A stretch of DNA of 11,064 nt from an uncultured Microbacterium sp. Its GTDB lineage: Bacteria > Actinomycetota > Actinomycetes > Actinomycetales > Microbacteriaceae. The notes under the pieces are model-generated. The model was not told the DNA's origin. It ran no database searches and was given only the letters and a program-made list of their open reading frames with translations. Of the stretch, positions 1 through 4,990 are shown piece by piece. The stretch lies in assembly GCA_937926065.1 (NCBI GenBank), contig CALANM010000005.1, positions 1 to 11,064 of the forward strand, in the 5' to 3' direction. The first letter of the stretch is position 1; the number at the start of each line of letters is the position of its first letter. The position numbers and the translations under genes were made by a program.

Positions 1-18
1 GCCGCGCCCGGATATCCC

Positions 19-76
19 CCGCGGGAGGGAGGTGCGGCCCGCGGCGGATTCGTAGCGTGGGTGACACAAGGAGGAG
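19..76 (+). promoter_or_regulatory. Upstream region of the ABC exporter operon (inverted repeat, -10 candidate, strong SD)
   Basis: The 79 bases before the first gene hold three signals. A perfect 7-bp inverted repeat, CCGCGGG at 19-25 and CCCGCGG at 38-44, could be the terminator of an upstream gene outside the window or an operator. A -10-like hexamer TAGCGT lies at 53-58 with no convincing -35 at 16-18 bp. A strong Shine-Dalgarno AAGGAGGAG at 68-76 sits 3 nt before the ATG at 80 (core AGGAGG to ATG is 5 nt) and fixes that start. The SD is certain. The promoter and inverted-repeat roles are inference. Confidence 0.45.
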
Positions 77-79
77 AAC

Positions 80-964
80 ATGCTCGAACTGAGCGGAATC
101 ACGAAGAGCTACGGCGGTCGCCGCGTGCTGGACGACATCGGCTTCAGCGTCGCCCCCGGCCGCCTCACCGGCTTCGTCGGCGGCAACGGCGCCGGCAAGA
201 CCACCACGATGCGCATCATCCTGGGCGTCCTCGCACGTGACGGCGGCGAAGTCACGCTCGCGGGCGCCCCGGTGACGGCGGCCGACCGGCGACGCTTCGG
301 CTACATGCCCGAGGAGCGCGGCCTCTACCCGAAGATGCGCGTGCTGGAGCACGTGGTGTACCTCGCCCGTCTGCACGGGTTCTCGAAGTCGGATGCCACG
401 ACCCGCGCCACGGCACTCCTCGAAGAGCTCGGCCTCGGCGAGCGCCTGAACGACAACATCGAGACGCTCTCGCTCGGCAATCAGCAGCGCGCACAGATCG
501 CTGCTGCGCTGGTGCACGACCCGCAGGTGCTGATCCTCGACGAGCCCTTCTCGGGGCTCGACCCCCTCGCCGTCGACGTCGTCGCGGGGGTGCTGCAGGC
601 GCGGGCCGCACAGGGCGCATCGGTGCTGTTCTCGTCGCATCAGCTCGATGTCGTCGAGCGCCTGTGCGACGACCTCGTCATCATCGCCGGCGGCACGATC
701 CGCGCGGCGGGCAGCCGCGACGAGCTGCGCTCGCAGCACCGTCAGCGGCGGTTCGAGCTCGTGTCGTCGGGGGATGCCGGCTGGCTGCGCGACGAGCCGG
801 GCGTCACGGTGCGCGAGTTCGACGGCGGCTACGCCCTGTTCGACGCCGACACCGATGAGGCGGCGCAGCGAGTGCTCCGCCAGGCCGTGGAGAGGGGCGA
901 TGTCGCGAGCTTCGCGCCGCGGCATCCGTCACTCGCCGAGATCTTCAAGGAGGTCATCCGATGA
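80..964 (+). CDS. ABC-2 type exporter, ATP-binding subunit (NatA-like, DUF4162 C-terminus)
   Basis: This 294-residue cytoplasmic ATPase would power the membrane subunit encoded immediately downstream. Seen in the sequence: Walker A GGNGAGKTT (residues 34-42), signature LSLGNQQR (130-137), Walker B LILDEP (151-156), D-loop SGLD just after it, and the switch histidine in SSHQLD (H187). The Q-loop region reads GYMPEERGLYP (about 74-84), with Glu where most ABC ATPases have Gln. This and the LSxGNQQ signature are typical of NatA/YhaQ-like exporters, so it is not a defect. The last 80 or so residues match the place and style of the DUF4162 domain of that family. The ATG at 80 follows a strong SD. 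The stop overlaps the permease start by four bases (ATGA), implying translational coupling. NatA relatives export sodium, peptides or drugs; the substrate here cannot be read from sequence. Confidence 0.93.
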   Translation: MLELSGITKSYGGRRVLDDIGFSVAPGRLTGFVGGNGAGKTTTMRIILGVLARDGGEVTLAGAPVTAADRRRFGYMPEERGLYPKMRVLEHVVYLARLHGFSKSDATTRATALLEELGLGERLNDNIETLSLGNQQRAQIAAALVHDPQVLILDEPFSGLDPLAVDVVAGVLQARAAQGASVLFSSHQLDVVERLCDDLVIIAGGTIRAAGSRDELRSQHRQRRFELVSSGDAGWLRDEPGVTVREFDGGYALFDADTDEAAQRVLRQAVERGDVASFAPRHPSLAEIFKEVIR

Positions 965-2049
965 GCACGACGCCGTCCTTCGCGCAGAGCGTGTGGCTGG
1001 TCACCGAACGGGAGATCGGCTCGAAGCTGCGCAGCAAGGCCTTTCTCATCTCGACGGCGATCCTGTTCCTCATCGCGCTCGGATCGGTGCTGTGGGGCGG
1101 GTTCTCGGCCGCGGGCGACAACCGCGCGCCGATCGCCGTCACGAGCCAGACGGCGCCGGTGGTCGCCGGCCTCGACGACGCCGTCAAGATCACCGAGACG
1201 CAGGATGCCGATGAGGCCCGCGAGCTGGTGCGCTCCGGCGACGTCGATGCGGCGATCATCCCGGGAGGGGCCGAGCCGTTCGGCTACACGGTCGTCGCGC
1301 TCGACACGCCGCCGGAGTCCCTCCTGCGCCTGCTGAGCGTCTCGCCGCCCGTCGACCTGCTGGAGGCGGATGAAGTCTCGTGGGGCCTGCGCTATGTGGT
1401 GTCGCTCGGGTTCGGCCTCATCTTCTTCATGGCGGCGCTGACCTTCGGGTCGACGATCGCGCAGTCGGTCGTCGAAGAGAAGCAGACGCGTGTCGTCGAG
1501 CTGCTGATCTCCGCCATCCCCACGCGCGCCCTGCTGGCCGGCAAGGTCATCGGCAACACGGTGCTCGCCATGGGGCAGATCATCGGCCTCGCGACGATCG
1601 CGATCGTGGGCCTCACGGTCACCGATCAGGTGGAGCTGCTGACGGGGCTGGGCGCTCCGCTCGTGTGGTTCGCGGTGTTCTTCCTGTTCGGGTTCATCCT
1701 GCTGGCGTCGCTGTTCGCGGCGGCCGCGGCGATGGTGTCCCGCCAGGAGGACATCGGCTCGACCACGACGCCGCTCACGTTCCTCGTGATGGCGCCGTAC
1801 TTCCTCGTCATCTTCTTCAACGACAACCCGGTCGTGCTGACCGTCATGTCGTACGTGCCGTTCTCCGCGCCCGTGGGCATGCCGGTGAGGGTGTTCCTGG
1901 GCGAGGCGGAGTGGTGGGAGCCGGTGCTGTCGCTCGGCATCCTGCTCGTCACGTGCGCCGCGGCGATCGCCATCGGGGCGAAGATCTACGAGAACTCGAT
2001 CCTGCGGATGGGTGCGCGCGTGAAGCTCGCCGAAGCCCTGCGGTCCTGA
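961..2049 (+). CDS. ABC-2 type exporter, membrane subunit (NatB/YhaP-like)
   Basis: This 362-residue integral membrane protein is the permease partner of the preceding ATPase. One N-terminal membrane segment (about 28-47) is followed by an extracytoplasmic loop of about 95 residues rich in acidic and small residues. A cluster of hydrophobic segments follows (about 147-167, 197-221, 233-260, 272-290 and 321-341). After the second segment, the cytoplasmic stretch VVEEKQTRVVELLISAI (171-187) is the conserved coupling motif of ABC2_membrane_3/NatB permeases. This 1+5 or 1+6 layout with a large first external loop is usual for the family, and the length is normal. The start overlaps the upstream stop, so no separate SD is needed, although AAGGAGG lies just upstream inside the ATPase gene (948-954). 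A hairpin follows the stop. With its partner it should form a dimeric exporter; the substrate is unknown. Confidence 0.92.
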   Translation: MSTTPSFAQSVWLVTEREIGSKLRSKAFLISTAILFLIALGSVLWGGFSAAGDNRAPIAVTSQTAPVVAGLDDAVKITETQDADEARELVRSGDVDAAIIPGGAEPFGYTVVALDTPPESLLRLLSVSPPVDLLEADEVSWGLRYVVSLGFGLIFFMAALTFGSTIAQSVVEEKQTRVVELLISAIPTRALLAGKVIGNTVLAMGQIIGLATIAIVGLTVTDQVELLTGLGAPLVWFAVFFLFGFILLASLFAAAAAMVSRQEDIGSTTTPLTFLVMAPYFLVIFFNDNPVVLTVMSYVPFSAPVGMPVRVFLGEAEWWEPVLSLGILLVTCAAAIAIGAKIYENSILRMGARVKLAEALRS

Positions 2050-2077
2050 GGGCGCAGACCACGACCGAACCACGGAT

Positions 2078-2110
2078 GCCGTCCGGCGCCTCCCTGCGAG
2101 GCCGGGCGGC
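2078..2110 (+). terminator. Hairpin terminator candidate after the ABC exporter operon
   Basis: GCCGTCCGGC at 2078-2087 pairs with GCCGGGCGGC at 2101-2110, giving a 10-bp stem with one G-U pair and a 13-nt loop. It starts 28 bp after the permease stop and is followed by ATTCT rather than a long T tract, which is common for actinobacterial terminators. The stem is visible; termination is inferred. Confidence 0.55.
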
Positions 2111-2160
2111 ATTCTCGGAATACCCATAGGTCGCATTCTGTTGAATGGATGTGGGCCAAC

Positions 2161-2197
2161 GGCGTCTCGTCTCATCCACCACCCCCCAGGAGACGCC
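2161..2197 (+). promoter_or_regulatory. Inverted repeat enclosing the SD of the nitroreductase gene
   Basis: GGCGTCTC at 2161-2168 is the exact reverse complement of GAGACGCC at 2190-2197, which abuts the ATG at 2198. The Shine-Dalgarno AGGAG (2188-2192) runs into the right arm, so in RNA an 8-bp stem with a 21-nt loop would cover three SD bases and the spacer up to the start codon. As DNA it could equally be an operator. A second GTCTC directly follows the left arm (2169-2173) and could offer an alternative pairing register. The upstream stretch 2111-2160 contains TTGAAT (2141-2146), a weak -10 candidate without a clear -35. Confidence 0.45.
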
Positions 2198-2776
2198 ATG
2201 AGCATCACCCTTGACCGCACCGCGCAGACCGACGCCCCGATTCTGGACGTCCTGGCTGAGCGCTGGAGCACCCGCGTGTTCGACCCCCAGGCCCCCATCG
2301 ATCAGGACGCCCTCCGCAGCGCCCTCGAGGCCGCCCGCTGGGCGCCGTCGGCCAACAACACCCAGCCGTGGCGCTTCGTCGTCGCGCTGCGCGGCACGTC
2401 GGCACACGACGCGATCGTCGACTCGCTCATGGGCTTCAACCAGACATGGGCCGCGTCAGCCGCCGCGCTCGTCGTGTTCGCCGCCGTGTCGGAGATCGAT
2501 GGCACGCCGCTGCCGTGGGCCACCTACGACACGGGCCAGGCTGCCGCGTTCTTCACGATCCAGGCGCACGCATCCGGCCTGCACACGCACCAGATGGGCG
2601 GCTTCGACCGCGATGCCCTCACCCGCGCGTTCGGCTTCGACGAGCACACCACCGCCGTCACCGTCATGGCCGTCGGTGCGCTCGGCGACATCGACGCGGC
2701 GCCCGAGGCGCTGCGCGAGCGCGAGGCCGCTCCCCGCACCCGGCGTCCGGTCGCGGCATCGCTGCTCTCCCGCTGA
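2198..2776 (+). CDS. Nitroreductase-family FMN oxidoreductase
   Basis: This is a 192-residue protein of the nitroreductase fold, a cytoplasmic NAD(P)H-dependent flavoenzyme that works as a dimer. The N-terminal motif RWSTRVFDP (22-30) and the segment APSANNTQPWRF (49-60) are the phosphate- and isoalloxazine-contacting signatures of the family. YDTGQAAAFFTIQAHASGL (110-128) is the conserved dimer-core helix, and HQMGGFD (131-137) follows the usual pattern. The C-terminus is short, as in compact family members. The ATG at 2198 is chosen because AGGAG lies 5 nt upstream; a longer in-frame start at 2141 has no SD and would read through the inverted repeat. It is a single gene between two hairpins. 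Relatives reduce nitroaromatics, quinones or enones, or act as malonic-semialdehyde reductases; the substrate is unresolved. Confidence 0.9.
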   Translation: MSITLDRTAQTDAPILDVLAERWSTRVFDPQAPIDQDALRSALEAARWAPSANNTQPWRFVVALRGTSAHDAIVDSLMGFNQTWAASAAALVVFAAVSEIDGTPLPWATYDTGQAAAFFTIQAHASGLHTHQMGGFDRDALTRAFGFDEHTTAVTVMAVGALGDIDAAPEALREREAAPRTRRPVAASLLSR

Positions 2777-2787
2777 CCACCCTTCAC

Positions 2788-2819
2788 CGGCACCCCGCGC
2801 GTCCCGCGTCGGGGTGCCG
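2788..2819. terminator. Perfect 10-bp hairpin between convergent genes (bidirectional terminator)
   Basis: CGGCACCCCG at 2788-2797 is the exact reverse complement of CGGGGTGCCG at 2810-2819, with a 12-nt loop. It lies 11 bp after the nitroreductase stop and 36 bp from the 3' end of the convergent regulator gene, so it can serve both directions. It has no strong T tract: TCGTCTGT follows on the + strand. Confidence 0.75.
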
Positions 2820-2855
2820 TCGTCTGTCCGCGAGGCCGGGCGCGAACGCCCGTCG

Positions 2856-3425
2856 TCAGGCCCCCGGGGCGCCGTCGGCCGGCGGCCCCGGCGGAGTCGT
2901 GGGCGGGTTGAGATCGGGGTGCAGCACCGTCACGAGGGAGTACGACTCGCCGTCGCGGTCGGGGCCGCGGTCCTTGAACTCCTGCAGAAGCGCGCCGATC
3001 CGGCTGCGAAGCTCGTTGAGGTTCGCCTCGTTCAGGCGCAGGCCGAGCCAGTTGGTCTCGACTCTCTCGGGGTCGACGCCGACCATCTGCTGGCGCATCG
3101 TCTCGAGCAGCACGATGCTGAGGTTCGGCGGCGACGGCGCACGCCACGACAGCCCGGTCGCCCGGTACGGCACTTCACGGGCTCCGCGCGCGCCCGCACG
3201 CTCGGCATCGGGGGCGAGCAGCCCGGTGTCGACGAGCGTGCGCACGTGGTGAAGCATCGTCCCAGGATTGACGTCGAGCAGCTCGGCGAGCTCCTTGTTG
3301 GTGCGACTGTCGAACGCGCACAGCCGGAGCACGCGCAGCCGCAGCGGAGAGCTGAGCGCACGTGCGAGCGCGATGGCCTGGGCCTCGGACCCGACCTCGC
3401 CGTGAGCGGACGCATCGGCGGTCAT
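2856..3425 (-). CDS. Winged-helix (ArsR-like) transcriptional regulator, likely repressor of the divergent MFS gene
   Basis: This 189-residue DNA-binding protein is a probable local repressor. Residues 15-70 form an ArsR/HTH_20-type winged helix: ALSSPLRLRVLRL, then recognition region NKELAELLDVNPGTMLHHVRTLVDTGLL (43-70, helix-turn-helix). The metal-binding ELCVC motif of metal-sensing ArsR proteins is absent; only C36 is present in the DNA-binding domain. An organic ligand or drug is therefore more likely than a metal. The helical second half (about 100-155) probably holds dimer and ligand contacts, and the tail (174-189) is rich in Pro, Gly and Ala. The gene is divergent from an exporter with 56 bp between starts, and two operator-like repeats lie in that gap. 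No strong SD precedes the ATG; AGGA 7 nt upstream is a weak one that overlaps the -10 candidate TAGGAT, so the message may be leaderless. Confidence 0.87.
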   Translation of the reverse strand: MTADASAHGEVGSEAQAIALARALSSPLRLRVLRLCAFDSRTNKELAELLDVNPGTMLHHVRTLVDTGLLAPDAERAGARGAREVPYRATGLSWRAPSPPNLSIVLLETMRQQMVGVDPERVETNWLGLRLNEANLNELRSRIGALLQEFKDRGPDRDGESYSLVTVLHPDLNPPTTPPGPPADGAPGA

Positions 3426-3431
3426 GACGGC

Positions 3432-3437
3432 ATCCTA
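3432..3437 (-). promoter_or_regulatory. Candidate -10 of the repressor gene
   Basis: On the minus strand this reads TAGGAT, six bases before the repressor's ATG at 3425, so transcription could begin at the start codon. The best upstream -35-like hexamer, TTGGAA (3453-3458 on the minus strand), is only 15 bp away, which is short. The same bases contain AGGA and could act as a weak SD instead. Confidence 0.4.
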
Positions 3438-3441
3438 GCCG

Positions 3442-3463
3442 CTGATTGACTTTTCCAAATCAC
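3442..3463. promoter_or_regulatory. Operator-like repeat O1 (over the MFS -35)
   Basis: This 22-bp imperfect dyad begins CTGATTG and ends AAATCA plus one base, with arms TGATT (3443-3447) and AATCA (3458-3462). It agrees at 17 of 22 positions with O2 at 3473-3494, exactly 31 bp downstream, about three helical turns. It overlaps the predicted -35 TTGACT (3446-3451) of the MFS gene and the upstream promoter region of the repressor gene. The likely ligand is the adjacent winged-helix regulator (inference). Confidence 0.68.
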
Positions 3464-3481
3464 TGACCGACACTGATTGGC
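3446..3481 (+). promoter_or_regulatory. Predicted leaderless promoter of the MFS gene
   Basis: TTGACT at 3446-3451 matches the -35 consensus at five of six positions. After a 17-bp spacer comes GACACT at 3469-3474, a weak -10 that keeps the key A2 and T6. Transcription would begin 7-8 nt later, at about 3481-3482, on the ATG itself. No SD is visible upstream of that ATG, which agrees with a leaderless message. The -35 is convincing; the -10 is weak. Confidence 0.55.
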
Positions 3482-3494
3482 ATGTCCCAATCAG
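3473..3494. promoter_or_regulatory. Operator-like perfect inverted repeat O2 spanning the MFS start codon
   Basis: CTGATTGG at 3473-3480 and CCAATCAG at 3487-3494 are exact reverse complements separated by six bases, which include the ATG of the MFS gene (3482-3484). A bound repressor would cover the predicted transcription start. The CCAATCAG arm is inside the coding sequence and encodes residues 2-5, so the N-terminal sequence of the exporter may be constrained by the operator. Confidence 0.8.
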
Positions 3495-4840
3495 AGCGAG
3501 CCGGCGCCGCCACCGACGCCACCACGGCCGAGACCGCCCCGCATCGCTCCTTGTGGCACGACCGCAACTTCCTCACGATGTGGGGCGGTCAGGCCCTCAG
3601 TCAGTTCGGGTCGCAGATCACCGAGCTCGCGCTCCCCGTGCTCGCCGTGATCATCCTGCAGGCGACCGAGGCCCAGGTCGGCTACCTCAATGCCGCCATG
3701 ATGGCCGCGTTCCTCGTGGTCGGCCTGCCTGCCGGCGCCTGGATCGACCGGATGCGAAAGCGCCACGTCATGATCTGGGCGGATGCCGCCCGGGCCCTCG
3801 CCCTGGCCGCCGTGCCCGTGCTGTACCTCACCGGCATCCTCGAGATGTGGCACCTGTACGCCGTCGCGCTCGTCGTCGGCATCGCGACCGTGTTCTTCGA
3901 TGTCTCGTACCAGAGCATCGTCCCGTCGCTCGTGCCGCCCACCCACATCGCCGAAGCCAACGGCAAGCTCGAGTCGACGCAGCAGCTCGCCGGGCTCACG
4001 GGGCCCGCGATCGCCGGCGGCCTCGTCGCGCTCATCACGGCGCCGATCGCCGTCCTCGCCACCGTCGGCACATACCTCACCTCGATGCTCGCTCTGCTGC
4101 GCACCCGTGACAACGAGCAGCCCCGGCACGACGACGACCGCGCTCCGCTCCACCGCGAAGTCGGCGAGGGACTGTCGTGGGTGTTCGGCAACACCTACCT
4201 GCGCCGGATCGTCGCGACCACCGCGATCTCGAACCTCTTCAGCACATTCATGTTCACGCTCACGCCGATCTTCTACCTGCGGATCATCGGCTTCACGCCC
4301 GAGCTCATGGGCCTGCTGTTCTCGATCGGCGCGGTCGGCGGCTTCCTCGGCGCCGTCGCCACTCCCCGCATCGTCGCCCGCTTCGGCGAAGCGCGCGCCA
4401 TCCCGCTCGCGGCGATCCTGTTCAGCGTCATCGATCTGCTGTTCCCGCTCGCCTCGCTGCTCCCCGCACCCGCCGCCTTCGCTTTCCTCGCCGTGCAGGG
4501 CTTCTTCATGAGTTTCGCGATCCTCATCTACAACATCACGCAGGTCACGTTCCGTCAGCGCATCACCCCGCCGCGGCTCCTCGGTCGCATGAACGCGTCG
4601 ATCCGCTTCTGCGTGTGGGGCGTCATGCCGCTTTCGGCCCTCGCGGCCGGATGGGTCGGCACGTGGCTGGGGACCGTCCCGGCCCTGTGGATCGGCGCGG
4701 CCGGCGCGCTGGTGTCGGCGCTTCCCGTCGCGATCGGCCCGTTCTGGCGCGTGCGCGACCTCCCCGCGGCTACCGCCACGGCACCGGCACCGGCGGCGGC
4801 CGACGACCTGCAGAGTCCATCCGATCCGCTCGAGCGCTGA
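3482..4840 (+). CDS. MFS transporter (MFS_3 / macrolide-efflux-like exporter)
   Basis: This 452-residue, roughly 12-segment membrane protein is a likely proton-driven drug or siderophore exporter. After a polar N-terminus of about 27 residues come WHDRNFLTMWGGQALSQFG and the first membrane helix. Motif A-like GLPAGAWIDRMRKR (81-94) follows helix 2. A charged central loop (about 208-228, DNEQPRHDDDR) separates the two halves. TQVTFRQRITPPRLLGRMNA (353-372) is the characteristic helix-10/11 loop of the MFS_3 (TMS effector) group, which includes EntS- and Mef-type exporters. The C-terminal tail (427-452) is Ala/Pro-rich and presumably disordered. The ATG at 3482 has no SD but lies at the predicted transcription start. 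Divergence from a winged-helix repressor suggests induction by the exported compound, which cannot be named from sequence. Confidence 0.9.
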   Translation: MSQSERAGAATDATTAETAPHRSLWHDRNFLTMWGGQALSQFGSQITELALPVLAVIILQATEAQVGYLNAAMMAAFLVVGLPAGAWIDRMRKRHVMIWADAARALALAAVPVLYLTGILEMWHLYAVALVVGIATVFFDVSYQSIVPSLVPPTHIAEANGKLESTQQLAGLTGPAIAGGLVALITAPIAVLATVGTYLTSMLALLRTRDNEQPRHDDDRAPLHREVGEGLSWVFGNTYLRRIVATTAISNLFSTFMFTLTPIFYLRIIGFTPELMGLLFSIGAVGGFLGAVATPRIVARFGEARAIPLAAILFSVIDLLFPLASLLPAPAAFAFLAVQGFFMSFAILIYNITQVTFRQRITPPRLLGRMNASIRFCVWGVMPLSALAAGWVGTWLGTVPALWIGAAGALVSALPVAIGPFWRVRDLPAATATAPAPAAADDLQSPSDPLER

Positions 4841-4884
4841 CCGTCGCACGCGAACGCGGCGGGAGAGACCGACTGAACGCGCAC

Positions 4885-4962
4885 AACTCCGGAGATATCG
4901 GCGACGGCCGAGTCACCGTCCGCGGAATCACGCGGACCTGACCCGGCCGTCTCTCCGGAGTT
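4885..4962. repeat. Compound long hairpin element in the convergent gap, with flanking direct repeats
   Basis: The 150-bp gap between the MFS gene and clpB is largely this element. The outer stem is AACTCCGGAGA (4885-4895) with its exact complement at 4952-4962 (11 bp). After a 7-nt left bulge comes GACGGCCG (4903-4910) with 4944-4951 (8 bp). GTCA (4912-4915) pairs with TGAC (4939-4942), and GTCCGCG (4918-4924) with CGCGGAC (4931-4937), closing a six-base loop GAATCA. That is 30 pairs in 78 nt. CTGAACGCGC (4873-4882) and CTGAACACGC (4963-4972) flank it and match at 9 of 10 positions, like a target-site duplication. It may be a bidirectional terminator, a MITE-like or REP-like insertion, or both. 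Bases 4841-4872 and 4973-4990 show nothing further. Confidence 0.72.
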
Positions 4963-4990
4963 CTGAACACGCGGACGAGGCGGGCGCCGG

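Noticed and set aside
10..17. GGATATCC palindrome near the window edge
   Set aside because: An eight-base palindrome is expected by chance and has no supporting context.
2141..2200. Longer start for the nitroreductase at 2141
   Set aside because: There is no SD there, and the extra 19 residues would be encoded by the promoter and inverted-repeat region. The ATG at 2198 has AGGAG at proper spacing.
829..2298. 489-residue minus-strand frame opposite the ABC permease
   Set aside because: It is composed of Arg/Asp/His-rich low-complexity residues with no motif, lies antisense to a clear permease, and is typical of third-base GC bias.
3491..4849. 452-residue minus-strand frame opposite the MFS gene
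   Set aside because: It mirrors the MFS gene almost exactly and is rich in charged repeats without hydrophobic core patterns, so it is a shadow.
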